Positions 15,667-24,012 of a stretch of DNA of 39,692 nucleotides are shown here, one piece after another. Position 1 is the first letter of the stretch. Each line of letters begins with the position of its first letter. This DNA is from Niveispirillum sp. (GTDB lineage Bacteria; Pseudomonadota; Alphaproteobacteria; Azospirillales; Azospirillaceae), in assembly GCF_017996735.1 (NCBI RefSeq), contig NZ_JAGOGJ010000061.1:1-39692 (forward strand). The letters run 5' to 3'. The translations under genes and the position numbers were made by a program. The notes beneath the pieces are model-generated. The model did not search any database. It had not been told where the DNA came from and worked only from the letters and a program-made list of their open reading frames with translations.

Positions 15667-16539
15667 ATGTCGGTGATCGGTGAACAGGGCCCTTATGTGC
15701 TGATCGTGCGCTGCCCGGACCGCAAGGGCATCGTGGCGGCAGTGTCGACATATCTGGCCCGGCACGATGCCTCGATCACGGAATCGAACCATTTCAACGA
15801 TGCGCTGAACAATCAGTTCTTCATGCGCACCGTGTTCCGTGCCGATGGCGCCGACTTCCCCGACCTGGACGCGCTGAAGGAAGGGTTCACGCCCATCGCG
15901 CGGCAATATGACATGCATTGGGAACTGCATGACCTGTCGGTGCGGCCCAAGGTGGTGATCGCCGTGTCGAAGTTCGGCCACTGCCTTTACGACCTGTTGC
16001 ACCGGCAGCGGTCGGGCAGCCTGCGCATGGATATCCCCGCCGTCGTGTCGAACCATGAGGATATGCGCAGCTTCGTCGAATGGTCGGGCATCCCCTATCA
16101 CCATCTGCCGGTACCTAAGGGCAATAAGGAAGCCCAGGAAGCGCAGTTCACCAGGATCATCCAGGAGAGCGGCGCCAATCTGGTGGTGCTGGCCCGCTAC
16201 ATGCAAATCCTGTCACCCTCATTCTGCGAGGTGCTGTCGGGCCGCTGCATCAACATCCATCACAGCTTCCTGCCCAGCTTCAAGGGGGCCAAGCCCTATC
16301 ACCAGGCGCATGAGCGCGGGGTGAAGATTATCGGCGCCACGGCGCATTTCGTGACCAACGTGCTGGATGAAGGCCCCATCATTGAACAGGACATCCAGCG
16401 CGTGGACCATAGCCACACGCCCGAGGATCTGGTCGATATGGGCCGCGATGTCGAATGCGCCGTGCTGGCCCGTGCCGTGAAATGGCAGTTGGAACACCGC
16501 ATCATCATGGACGGGTCGCGGACGGTGATTTTTAAGTAA
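15667..16539 (+). CDS. purU: formyltetrahydrofolate deformylase
   Basis: This 290-aa enzyme hydrolyses 10-formyl-THF to formate and THF, balancing the one-carbon pool. The N-terminal ACT domain starts YVLIVRCPDRKGIVAAVSTY (about residues 10-29). The catalytic formyltransferase-like domain includes VSNHEDMRSFVEW, IPYHHLPVP, NLVVLARYMQILSP, NIHHSFLPSFKGAKPYHQA and IIGATAHFVTNVLDEGPII. The conserved Asn-His-Asp active-site framework is present. The ATG at 15667 begins just before the ACT domain; the ribosome-binding site is weak. It overlaps the end of the convergent glycosyltransferase gene by 8 bp. It shares an upstream region with the MerR gene. Confidence 0.95.
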   Translation: MSVIGEQGPYVLIVRCPDRKGIVAAVSTYLARHDASITESNHFNDALNNQFFMRTVFRADGADFPDLDALKEGFTPIARQYDMHWELHDLSVRPKVVIAVSKFGHCLYDLLHRQRSGSLRMDIPAVVSNHEDMRSFVEWSGIPYHHLPVPKGNKEAQEAQFTRIIQESGANLVVLARYMQILSPSFCEVLSGRCINIHHSFLPSFKGAKPYHQAHERGVKIIGATAHFVTNVLDEGPIIEQDIQRVDHSHTPEDLVDMGRDVECAVLARAVKWQLEHRIIMDGSRTVIFK

Positions 16540-18466
16540 TCACAGGGTCGGGAAACCCTCTATCCGCCGCTGTCCGCACCCCCGGGCGCGGCGGCACAAT
16601 CATGGTCGCCGGCGGCAGGCCCGCCAGGTGACGGCCCCACATCATCATGTAGGCATCCTCCAGATGTGCCGTGAAACGGGGTGTGTCGAACAGGGGGGCC
16701 GTATGCCGCACCTGTTCCAGATGATGCCGCAGCCCCGCCAGCCGGGAACCGTCGCGCGCCAGTGACAGGGCCAGCGCCTCGTACCCATCCGGATCGGCAG
16801 CGACCAGTTCGGCCAGCCCGACGGCACGCAGCAGGCTGGCCGCGACACGGGCCGCGAACCCGTCCCCCAGCATGGTGACCACCGGCACACCCATCCACAG
16901 GGCATCGGACGTGGTGGTGTGGCCGGTATAGGGGAAACTGTCCAGGCACAGGTCGATGGCACGATAGCGGGCCAGATGGGTGGCCAGCGGCGCCGGGCCG
17001 GCAAAGACCAGACGGGCGGGGTCAACACCCGACCGGCGCGCCATGTCGCGCAGATTGTCACCGGCGGCCCCGTATGGATCATACAGCCACAAGCAACTGT
17101 CCGGCACGGCGCGCAACAGCCGCATCCAGAGGGCAAACATCGCAGGGTTCAGCTTTTGCGGGGCATGCAGCGCACCGAACACGAAGCCCCCCGCCGGCAG
17201 CCCCAGGGCCGCGCGGTCGGGTGCGGACAGGGGCAGCGGGCGCTGCCGGTCGTTCACCTGATAACAGTCCGGCAGGATCGCAAGCTTCTCATGATAAAGG
17301 GGCTGGTCGGCCGGCGGTGTCACCACCGGATCGCCGATGATGTAATCCAGCGGTCCGTCCCCGATGGTGCCGGGATACCCCAGATAAGCCACCTGTAGGG
17401 GGGCCAGCCGCCGCGACAGCAGATCCAGCCGCCCGCCCGCCGTGAAACCCTTCAGGTCGACCAGGATATCCACCCGCTCCGCGTTCGCCCAGGCCGCGAC
17501 CTGCGCGCCGCCCAGGCCGGCCAGATCCCGGAAACCGTCGACCGCCCCCCGAATACGCTGGCGGATGGTGCTGCCATCATCCTGGCCGTAACTGCCGGCC
17601 AGGATACGGAACCGCCCCCGGTCGTGACGTTCGAACAGTTCGGTGACCAGATAGGCCGTGGCATGCTCATGAAAATCGGCCGAGAGATAGGCAATGGTCA
17701 CGCGGCCGTCACCACCGCCGCCATCCCCGGACCGTGGCCATGGCGGGCCAACCGTCCCCACCTGCTGCCGGAAAACCTGTGCGGCGACCCGGCGTTGGCG
17801 CGCCGGATCGATACCGATCCATTGGATCAGCAGCGGCAGGGCCTGGCCACCCTGGTCGATGCGCGCCAGCAGCCGCTGCCGCTGTTCGTCATAATCCCGC
17901 CAGTCGGCCGTCAGCAGCCGGCAGATGAACGCCTCGTCCAGCACGGGCAGAAAACCGGGGTCGCAGCGGTGCGCCCGGTCGAAGGCGGCGGCCGCCCCGA
18001 CCGGGTCTCCCGCCAGCCGTCGGGCATGGCCCAGCGCCCGCCAGGCGGCGGAATGGGCCGGCGACAGCGCCAGGGCGTGACGGCAGTCCCGCATCGCCGC
18101 CGCCGTTTCCGGGCGCAACAGCGCACGGCCAGCCCGCCAGCCCGCATTGTCGGGTGACAGTGCCAGGGCACGGTCCAGCAGCAGTCCCGCTTGCCGCAGG
18201 TTGCCCTGACGCTGCCGTATCATCGCCAGATTGCCATAGGCATCGGCAATGGCGGGAGACAGCGCCAGCGCCTGCTGGAAAAATCCGGCTGCCGTCTCGT
18301 CATCGCCGGCCGCCATCCGCAGCACAGCCCGCATGAACAGCCCGCCGATATGGCTGCCATCATGGCGAAGCAAGGCCTGGCACAGCCTCTCCGCCTCTTC
18401 CAGGCGTCCCTGGGTGTAGGCACCCATGATGGCGCGCAAGGGGTCCGTCGTCGGGGACGTGGGCAA
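16532..18466 (-). CDS. TPR-containing O-GlcNAc transferase-like (SPINDLY) glycosyltransferase
   Basis: This is a ~644-aa protein. The N-terminal third carries TPR units (for example GRLEEAERLCQALLRHDGSH, FFQQALALSPAIADAYGNLA, LLLDRALALSP, AAAFDRAHRCDPGFLP). The C-terminal two-thirds is a GT41/SPINDLY-type domain: IAYLSADFHEHATAYLV, VDILVDLKGFTAGGR, APLQVAYLGYPGTIG, DYIIGDPVVTPP and, near the end, DLCLDSFPYTGHTTTSDALW with GVPVVTMLG. Such bacterial enzymes glycosylate proteins or build glycans in the cytoplasm; the acceptor is unknown. The TTG at 18466 is preceded by GGGAGAAAACTGC, the best ribosome-binding site; an in-frame ATG at 18529 lacks one. The start is therefore uncertain, the identity is not. 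Confidence 0.85.
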   Translation of the reverse strand: MPTSPTTDPLRAIMGAYTQGRLEEAERLCQALLRHDGSHIGGLFMRAVLRMAAGDDETAAGFFQQALALSPAIADAYGNLAMIRQRQGNLRQAGLLLDRALALSPDNAGWRAGRALLRPETAAAMRDCRHALALSPAHSAAWRALGHARRLAGDPVGAAAAFDRAHRCDPGFLPVLDEAFICRLLTADWRDYDEQRQRLLARIDQGGQALPLLIQWIGIDPARQRRVAAQVFRQQVGTVGPPWPRSGDGGGGDGRVTIAYLSADFHEHATAYLVTELFERHDRGRFRILAGSYGQDDGSTIRQRIRGAVDGFRDLAGLGGAQVAAWANAERVDILVDLKGFTAGGRLDLLSRRLAPLQVAYLGYPGTIGDGPLDYIIGDPVVTPPADQPLYHEKLAILPDCYQVNDRQRPLPLSAPDRAALGLPAGGFVFGALHAPQKLNPAMFALWMRLLRAVPDSCLWLYDPYGAAGDNLRDMARRSGVDPARLVFAGPAPLATHLARYRAIDLCLDSFPYTGHTTTSDALWMGVPVVTMLGDGFAARVAASLLRAVGLAELVAADPDGYEALALSLARDGSRLAGLRHHLEQVRHTAPLFDTPRFTAHLEDAYMMMWGRHLAGLPPATMIVPPRPGVRTAADRGFPDPVIT

Positions 18467-18722
18467 GCAGTTTTCTCCCGGGTGCCGATGCCGGGAGCAT
18501 GGACGGACCGCCCGCCGCTGCCAAGCCACTTGTCAGCACCGTCATCGGGATTTCCGCCCCCTTCCCGCCACCCCCACCAACAGGAAGACGGGCGCCATCA
18601 GGAGCAATCATTGGGACCAACCAGATGAACTAAATAAAGAGCCTAAAATTCAGCACAACTATGAGATAATAAAATCGGATAATTTATTCTTCCTGGAAAA
18701 TTCGTAAATCATTCCCATTTAA

Positions 18723-18738
18723 CTATAGGTATTTTCCG
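18723..18738 (+). promoter_or_regulatory. copy 1 of the intergenic motif GGTANTYTCCG
   Basis: CTATAGGTATTTTCCG lies in the AT-rich 430-nt gap between the OGT-like gene and the small ORF at 18896, pointing toward that ORF. A 13-bp palindrome, TCCGAT-T-ATCGGA (18775-18787), lies between motif and gene. No further gene is supported in this gap. Confidence 0.5.
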
Positions 18739-18895
18739 CGTCTATCCGAATTTGGAGAAGCATGGATAATGAAATCCGATTATCGGAATCGCGCCATGCA
18801 TGACGAACCAGACACTCTTTCCTTTCTGTTCGCCGGCCTGGCGACACATCCGAGCGCCCCAATCCCTTTCATCTTCCCAGCTCAGGAGCCGACCA

Positions 18896-19162
18896 ATGAA
18901 AAGGTCAACCGCAAGCAAAAAATCGACCGAAGTGCTGGAGCCGCTCCCCCCCGTCAGTCCGGTCCGGCATCTCACGGAAGCGGACCTGACCGACGATGAC
19001 CGGTCACGCCTGCTCTCTTGCCTTGACCGGGGCAATCGCTGGTTTGACCGCCCGCGCACCCGATCGTCAATGCGCGGTCCTAAACCTGTAAAGTCGGCCC
19101 GGACCCGGCCCGACGCCATCGAACCGGCACAGCCGGCTGACGCGGAAAGCGCGCATGGATGA
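18896..19162 (+). CDS. small hypothetical protein (88 aa)
   Basis: This is an 88-aa basic, proline-rich, probably disordered protein of unknown function (MKRSTASKKSTEVLEPLPP, then VRHLTEADLTDDDRSRLLSC). The middle segment LTEADLTDDDRSRLLSCLDRG looks helical. Support for translation is a strong AGGAG 8 nt before the ATG and an 8-nt overlap with a second small ORF. A longer in-frame reading from 18800 has no such site. It lies downstream of one copy of the repeated intergenic motif. No homology is recognised. Confidence 0.5.
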   Translation: MKRSTASKKSTEVLEPLPPVSPVRHLTEADLTDDDRSRLLSCLDRGNRWFDRPRTRSSMRGPKPVKSARTRPDAIEPAQPADAESAHG

Positions 19163-19328
19163 CATGAAGGTGATGTTGCTGGCGGAAGCCCTGTACCAGA
19201 AAAGCAATAGCACGGCCGTGCCCTGGGGCCAGCGGGATCGGACAATCCGCAAAACCTGGATCGATGCGGCGCGGCAACAGATTGAACGTGATGCGGCAAC
19301 CGCAAAGGCCGACCTGCCACACGCATAA
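19155..19328 (+). CDS. small hypothetical protein (57 aa)
   Basis: This 57-aa ORF starts at ATG 19155 inside the end of the 88-aa ORF (8-nt overlap) with GGAAAG 7 nt upstream, and ends at TAA 19328. The sequence is balanced and globular-looking (MKVMLLAEALYQKSN, VPWGQRDRTIRKTWIDAARQ), unlike a random frame of GC-rich DNA. Helical propensity is high. No family is recognised. The overlap suggests translational coupling with the preceding ORF. Confidence 0.5.
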   Translation: MDDMKVMLLAEALYQKSNSTAVPWGQRDRTIRKTWIDAARQQIERDAATAKADLPHA

Positions 19329-19403
19329 TACCAGGGCCACGAAATCATGACCGATGGTCAAGCTTTCGTGCGCCTCAATCGCCGGCGGTCGCCGCCGTCG
19401 ACA

Positions 19404-19886
19404 TCATCCGGCGCGCTTGGCGGCCTTGCGCTTCAGCCGCCGGGCATTGGCTGTCGCCTTGCGATGAACGGGGGCGAGCGCCGTTGATCCCAACCGTACC
19501 GCCGCTTCGATCCCGTCCAGGGTCAGGTCCGCCACCTTGCTGTTGAGCGCCATCATCTCCCCGGCGGTTGGCGCGCGCCCGCGCATGGCCATGCCGCCCA
19601 GATGCTGCATATGCGCGACCCATAACGACTGTGCCTGCCACCAGGCGGTGACCATCGCCGATCCCGCCTGGGAGAAGGCTTCCACCTTTTCCGGCACCAT
19701 GCGGCCGAGTTCGACATGGTCACCGGTCAGGGGCGAGCGCATGGCGGCGTCGATGATGGGGGTGCGCGCGGCGATCACCGCATTGGCGGCGCCCAGCGTT
19801 TCCATGACGCGCACGCCCGTGCCCGTCATGGACTGGCCCGCCACCATCAAGCGCCGCCAGTTTGAAAAGGGGTCAAACATCACCAT
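19404..19886 (-). CDS. phasin-like PHA granule protein
   Basis: This 160-aa helical protein has the features of alphaproteobacterial phasin-family proteins. It starts FDPFSNWRRLMVAG, has AANAVIAARTPIIDAAMRSP, LGRMVPEKVEAFSQAGSAMV, and ends GSTALAPVHRKATANARRLK with a basic tail (KRKAAKRAG). Phasins coat polyhydroxyalkanoate granules. It is the last gene of a tight operon: its start overlaps the preceding 68-aa ORF by 14 nt. The presence of a PHA-depolymerase-type esterase 5 kb away fits PHA metabolism. Assignment rests on overall pattern rather than a catalytic motif. Confidence 0.65.
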   Translation of the reverse strand: MVMFDPFSNWRRLMVAGQSMTGTGVRVMETLGAANAVIAARTPIIDAAMRSPLTGDHVELGRMVPEKVEAFSQAGSAMVTAWWQAQSLWVAHMQHLGGMAMRGRAPTAGEMMALNSKVADLTLDGIEAAVRLGSTALAPVHRKATANARRLKRKAAKRAG

Positions 19887-20079
19887 TCTCCAATTTTGCG
19901 GCCATCTGCTGCCGGGCGATTTCCGCGGCCGAGATCAGGTTGCGGCCGGTCAGTGCCGCGGCGTCCGCCGTCATGGTCACCGCCAATCCATTGGGACCGT
20001 CCAGGATGACAAGCCCGTCTTCGGCGCTGGCCAAGCCAGGGTCCGTGCGGGGCTGCGGTGTGGAGGAGGGAGTACTCAT
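19873..20079 (-). CDS. small hypothetical protein between crp-like and phasin genes (68 aa)
   Basis: This 68-aa protein of unknown function reads GLASAEDGLVILDGPNGLAV, then TMTADAAALTGRNLISAAEI and ARQQMAAKLENGDV. Its ATG overlaps the stop of the Crp/Fnr gene as ATGA, and its end overlaps the phasin start by 14 nt, so it is almost certainly translated as part of the three-gene operon. AAGG lies upstream within the regulator gene. The last ~40 residues look helical. It may be a phasin-associated or granule-associated factor, judged only from position. Confidence 0.65.
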   Translation of the reverse strand: MSTPSSTPQPRTDPGLASAEDGLVILDGPNGLAVTMTADAAALTGRNLISAAEIARQQMAAKLENGDV

Positions 20080-20828
20080 GGCGGGGACCTTGCTTGGGAG
20101 GGCGGGAAGAAAGGTGACGGCGTGTCGATGTAAAGATAGGCAGGGTTGAACTGGCCGCGCGCCGCCAGCTTCTCCGGCTCGGTTATCTCGACCAGGGAAG
20201 ACCGGAAGACACACAACCGCTCTTCACGCAGGTGCCGCAGGACCCGGTTCACATGGACATTGGTCAGGCCGCAGATCTCCGCCAGATCGGCCTGGGTCAG
20301 GCCCAACGCGAACCGATGTCCGTCGCTGAGCCCGGCCGAGACAAGGCGGGCATTGATCTCACACAGGAAATGCGCCACGCGCCCCACCGCATCCAGCCGT
20401 CCCAGCCGGAACAGCCATGCCCGATGGATGGCCCCGTCGATCAGGGTGGCGTGCCAGAGCTTGCGCGTCAGTTGCGGCATCTCGTCCATGATCGCGGCAA
20501 GCTCCGCGTGCGGAACCAGGGCCACCGTCACCGCCGTCATGGTCGCGACATCATGATCCAGGACCTTCAGCGGAAAACCGTGGAGATCCAGGAAGTCGCC
20601 GGGAACATGGATGGCGACGAGCTGCCGCAGGCCGTTCCGGTCGTCGATATAGCGCGACATGATGCCTTCGAGCAGCAGCGTGCTGTATTGAAGATGTTCG
20701 CCCGCACGGACGACAATCTTGCGGGGTTCCAGCGTCTGGATTTCGGCGATGGCCGCCTCCAGCCGTACACGCTCGGCCGGCTCCAGATCGACCCCGCGTT
20801 TGCCTTTCAGGAAACGTTCGGTGAACAT
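20076..20828 (-). CDS. Crp/Fnr-family transcriptional regulator
   Basis: This 250-aa protein has an N-terminal cyclic-nucleotide-binding-like beta-roll (IVVRAGEHLQYSTLLLEGIM, VAIHVPGDFLDLHGF) and a C-terminal winged helix (LGLTQADLAEICGLTNVHVN, VNRVLRHLREERL). There is no N-terminal Cys cluster, so it is not an Fe-S FNR. The dimer helix includes AAIMDEMPQLTRKLWHATL. This resembles the small FixK-like regulators numerous in Rhizobiales and Azospirillaceae. The ATG at 20828 begins shortly before the beta-roll; a start at 20870 is possible. It heads an operon with a 68-aa ORF and a phasin and is divergent from katE, so it could control either or both. Confidence 0.85.
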   Translation of the reverse strand: MFTERFLKGKRGVDLEPAERVRLEAAIAEIQTLEPRKIVVRAGEHLQYSTLLLEGIMSRYIDDRNGLRQLVAIHVPGDFLDLHGFPLKVLDHDVATMTAVTVALVPHAELAAIMDEMPQLTRKLWHATLIDGAIHRAWLFRLGRLDAVGRVAHFLCEINARLVSAGLSDGHRFALGLTQADLAEICGLTNVHVNRVLRHLREERLCVFRSSLVEITEPEKLAARGQFNPAYLYIDTPSPFFPPSQARSPP

Positions 20829-20916
20829 CGCTGACCATCCCCCCCTATCAGGCCGAGACACCACCGGCATCCATCCGCTGCTTCCCTAACGGACGGAGGT
20901 GTCCGGTGTTGCGTGC

Positions 20917-20941
20917 AATCGTGATGACGCAGGTTAATTTT
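20917..20941. promoter_or_regulatory. copy 1 of a 25-bp element shared by two divergent promoters
   Basis: AATCGTGATGACGC followed by AGGTTAATTTT lies between the Crp/Fnr gene and katE. It matches 21 of 25 bases of an element at 27979-28003 between two divergent sugar-enzyme genes. It is likely a binding site or promoter part; the protein is unknown. Confidence 0.45.
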
Positions 20942-21075
20942 TGCCCGACCGGCGCAACCTTGGCCCGGCCAGAGGGGTTTCCTGTCTGCCCGACCGCCGC
21001 CGGTGTGATGCCGCGTGCCTGGAACCATCCCGGCCGGCCTCCTCCCGGCGGTGCCAACCGACCAGGATGATCAAC

Positions 21076-23295
21076 ATGCCCAGGAAACCCTCCACGACCA
21101 AGACTTCCGCCAAGACCCTGACGCCGCCCGATCTGGCAGGCGCGGATATCGGCGGCGAGACCCGTCGCAAGGCCCCGCCCGTGCCCCCGGACGCCGTCAT
21201 TTCCCATTCCTACGACGAACCACAGGGAGAGGGCGGGGAAACGCGCCAGACGGCCGGCGGCGGTGTGGAAACCCTGACAACCCAGCAGGGTACGCCCGTT
21301 GCCGACGACCAGAACAGCCTGAAGCAGGGTGCGCGCGGGCCTGTGCTGATGGAGGATTTCCATTTCCGTGAAAAGATTTTCCATTTCGATCATGAGCGTA
21401 TCCCCGAGCGCGTGGTGCATGCGCGCGGCTATGGCGCCCATGGTTTCTTTGAACTGACCGAGAGCCTGGCTGGCATCACACGCGCCGATATCTTCCAGCG
21501 GGTGGGCGATCGTGTGCCGGCCTTCGTGCGCTTCTCCACCGTCGCCGGCTCCAAGGGATCGGTCGATCTGGCGCGCGACGTGCGCGGCTTTGCGGTGAAG
21601 CTCTATACGCAGGAAGGCAACTGGGATCTGGTCGGCAACAACATCCCGGTCTTCTTTATCCAGGACGCCATCAAGTTCCCCGACCTGATCCATGCCGCCA
21701 AGCCCGAGCCCGACCGCGCCTTCCCGCAGGCGCAGACGGCGCATGACAATTTCTGGGACTTCGTCAGCCTGACGCCGGAAAGCTTTCACATGATCATGTG
21801 GACCATGTCGGACCGGGCCATCCCCCGTTCCTTCCGGACGATGGAGGGGTTCGGCGTCCATACGTTCCGGCTGGTGAACGAGGAGGGCAAGTCCACCTTC
21901 GTGAAGTTCCATTGGAAGCCCAAGCAGGGGCTGCAATCCGTGGTCTGGAACGAGGCGGTGAAGATCAACGGCGCCGATCCGGACTTCCACCGCCGCGACC
22001 TGTGGGACGCCATCCAGTCCGGTGACTTCCCGGAATGGGAACTGGGCGTCCAGTTGTTCGATGACGCGTTTGCCGACAGGTTCGACTTCGACGTGCTGGA
22101 TGCGACCAAGCTGATCCCGGAGGAAGAGGTGCCGGTGCGCATCGTCGGGCGGCTGGTGCTGGACCGGGTGGTCGATAATTTCTTCGCGGAAACGGAGCAG
22201 GTGGCTTTCCTGACCCAGAATGTTCCGCCGGGCATCGACTTTTCCAACGACCCGCTGCTGCAGGGGCGCAACTTCTCCTATCTGGACACCCAGATCAAAC
22301 GGCTGGGCGGCCCCAACTTCACCCATATCCCCGTCAACGCCCCCAAATGCCCCATGGCCCATTTCCAGCAGGACGGGCACATGGCCATGCGCAACCCCAA
22401 GGGCCGGGTGAATTACGAGCCCAATAGCTGGGGCCCCACCCAGGGCGGCCCGCGTGAGGACCCGGTGCGCGGCTTCAGCAGTTTCGCGCAGGCCGCCGAC
22501 GGGCCCAAGCAGCGCGTGCGGTCCGAGCGCTTCGCCGACCATTACAGCCAGGCACGGCAGTTCCTGATCAGCCAGACCCCCATCGAACAGAAACATATCG
22601 GCGACGCCCTGGTCTTCGAACTGTCGAAGGTGGAACGGCCCGACATCCGCTCCCGCGTCGTCTCCCACCTGCTCAATATCGACGACGGACTGGCCCGGAC
22701 GGTGGCGAACGGCCTGGGACTGCCCCTGCCCCCGCCCGCCAAGGCGGCACGGCCGACCATCGCCGACCTGCCGCCGTCCGACCGGCTCAGCATCGTCAAG
22801 AACGGGCCGACCGACTTCAAGGGCCGCAAGCTCGGCATCCTGCTGAGTGACGGGGCCGACGCGTCGATCGTCAAGGCGCTGCTGACGGCGGTCGAGGCCG
22901 AGGGTGCTGTTTATGAGGTGGTGGCGCCGAAGATCGGCGGCGTGACCTTGTCGGACGGTACAAAGGTCGCGGCCCGGCACAAGATCGATGGCGGCCCGTC
23001 CGTTCTGTTCGATGCCGTGGCCATCATCCTCTCGGCCCAGGGTGCCGCCTTGCTGTCGATTGACGCGGCGGCGAAAAACTTCGTCACCGACGCCTTCACG
23101 CATTGCAAATATATCGGCTTCACGGCCGAGGCCGAACCGTTCCTGGTCAAGGCCGGGATCGCGGACGACCTGGACGAGGCATGCATGGCCCTGGACAAAA
23201 ACGGCGACGCGGCACGCTTTGTCGAAGCCTGCCGGGCCTTGCGCCACTGGGCACGGGAACTCACCGTCGATCTGGATGCGCAGCCCGAAGCCTGA
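21076..23295 (+). CDS. katE: large-subunit monofunctional catalase (HPII type)
   Basis: This 739-aa clade 2 catalase has a catalase core plus a C-terminal flavodoxin/GATase-like domain (from about residue 590, GRKLGILLSDGADASIVKAL). Seen: the active-site His in ERVVHARGYGAHGFF, the distal Asn in VGNNIPVFFIQD, and the proximal heme Tyr in FSYLDTQIKRLGGPNF. The residue that in E. coli HPII forms the His392-Tyr415 crosslink is Leu here (QVAFLTQNVPPG), as in other members of this subgroup. The ATG at 21076 was chosen because AGGATG ends 4 nt upstream; an in-frame ATG at 21067 overlaps that site. It detoxifies hydrogen peroxide, typically in stationary phase. It is transcribed divergently from the Crp/Fnr operon. 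Confidence 0.95.
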   Translation: MPRKPSTTKTSAKTLTPPDLAGADIGGETRRKAPPVPPDAVISHSYDEPQGEGGETRQTAGGGVETLTTQQGTPVADDQNSLKQGARGPVLMEDFHFREKIFHFDHERIPERVVHARGYGAHGFFELTESLAGITRADIFQRVGDRVPAFVRFSTVAGSKGSVDLARDVRGFAVKLYTQEGNWDLVGNNIPVFFIQDAIKFPDLIHAAKPEPDRAFPQAQTAHDNFWDFVSLTPESFHMIMWTMSDRAIPRSFRTMEGFGVHTFRLVNEEGKSTFVKFHWKPKQGLQSVVWNEAVKINGADPDFHRRDLWDAIQSGDFPEWELGVQLFDDAFADRFDFDVLDATKLIPEEEVPVRIVGRLVLDRVVDNFFAETEQVAFLTQNVPPGIDFSNDPLLQGRNFSYLDTQIKRLGGPNFTHIPVNAPKCPMAHFQQDGHMAMRNPKGRVNYEPNSWGPTQGGPREDPVRGFSSFAQAADGPKQRVRSERFADHYSQARQFLISQTPIEQKHIGDALVFELSKVERPDIRSRVVSHLLNIDDGLARTVANGLGLPLPPPAKAARPTIADLPPSDRLSIVKNGPTDFKGRKLGILLSDGADASIVKALLTAVEAEGAVYEVVAPKIGGVTLSDGTKVAARHKIDGGPSVLFDAVAIILSAQGAALLSIDAAAKNFVTDAFTHCKYIGFTAEAEPFLVKAGIADDLDEACMALDKNGDAARFVEACRALRHWARELTVDLDAQPEA

Positions 23296-23305
23296 TGATG
23301 GGGGA

Positions 23306-23345
23306 GCGGCGGGCGCCCGACCTGATTGGTTGCGGCGCCCGCCGC
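23306..23345 (+). terminator. katE terminator-like hairpin
   Basis: GCGGCGGGCGCC (23306-23317) pairs perfectly with GGCGCCCGCCGC (23334-23345) across a 16-nt loop, 10 nt after the katE stop, followed by CCTTCCCC. There is a strong stem but little T-tract. Confidence 0.55.
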
Positions 23346-23400
23346 CCTTCCCCGGCCTGTCCTAAAAGCTTGTCCGATTGAGAGTTGGGTGTCCCTCCAT

Positions 23401-23428
23401 CGTCATCCCCGCTTTCGCGGGGATGACG
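23401..23428. repeat. perfect 12-bp hairpin, common dispersed type
   Basis: CGTCATCCCCGC, loop TTTC, GCGGGGATGACG. This sequence type (ATCCCCGC-x-GCGGGGAT) is a widespread dispersed intergenic hairpin in proteobacteria (from memory). Here it lies between convergent katE and the DUF892 gene and may aid termination. Confidence 0.65.
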
Positions 23429-23435
23429 GTTGGCA

Positions 23436-23930
23436 TCAGGCCGCGTCGGCGTTGATGTGACCGGTGGCCAGCTTGCTCAGGATCTGATCCGTTTCCCTTT
23501 CCTCCTCCAGCGTGGCTTCCAGCAGTGGTACTGCCGCCTTCAGTCCCAGTTGCTGGGCCCAGGCGCGCAAGGTGCCGTAGCGGCTGATCTCATAGTGCTC
23601 GACGGCCTGCGCACCCGCCAGAAGACCGGCATCCAGGGCGTCACTGCCGGCAAAGTCCTCCATCACTTCCTTGCCTTCATCAAGGATGCCGACGATGGCG
23701 TCGCAGGTCTTGCCGCGCGGGGTCTTGCCGATGATCTCGAACACACTTTCCAGGCGCTCGATCTGGCCTTCCGTCTGTGTGCGGTGCAGTTCGAACGCTT
23801 TGCGCAGATCCTCGCTGTTGGCGGCGCGGGCCATTTTCGGCAAAGCGCGCAGAATCTGCTTTTCGGCGAAGTAGATGTCTTTCAGGGTTTCGTGGAACAG
23901 ATCGTTCAGGTCTTTGGGCTGCTTGGCCAT
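23436..23930 (-). CDS. DUF892 (YciE/YciF) ferritin-like stress protein
   Basis: This 164-aa four-helix protein of the YciF/DUF892 family begins LNDLFHETLKDIYFAEKQIL, carrying the first Glu of the di-iron site. It continues with AFELHRTQTEGQIERLESVF, QAVEHYEISRYGTLRAWA (second E-x-x-H-type pair) and ATLEEERETDQILSKLA. Such proteins are ferritin-like and induced by osmotic, stationary-phase or general stress; the biochemical role is unresolved. AGGAG lies 6 nt upstream of the ATG at 23930. A GGAAC-N16-CGTT promoter lies about 85 nt upstream, matching EcfG control. It sits beside katE, another stress gene. Confidence 0.9.
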   Translation of the reverse strand: MAKQPKDLNDLFHETLKDIYFAEKQILRALPKMARAANSEDLRKAFELHRTQTEGQIERLESVFEIIGKTPRGKTCDAIVGILDEGKEVMEDFAGSDALDAGLLAGAQAVEHYEISRYGTLRAWAQQLGLKAAVPLLEATLEEERETDQILSKLATGHINADAA

Positions 23931-24012
23931 GGGAAGCTCCTGGGTCGGTGGCACCGCTGATCGGTCGTTACGGCCCGTGAGCGCGGTGAAAATCCCGCGG
24001 AACGCTGAAGGT

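Noticed and set aside
18769..18999. 76-aa frame overlapping the 88-aa ORF
   Set aside because: Lacks a ribosome-binding site; the competing frame at 18896 has a strong one and couples to the next ORF.
20848..23247. 799-aa open frame antisense to katE
   Set aside because: Shadow of the catalase gene; low-complexity composition and no recognisable motif.
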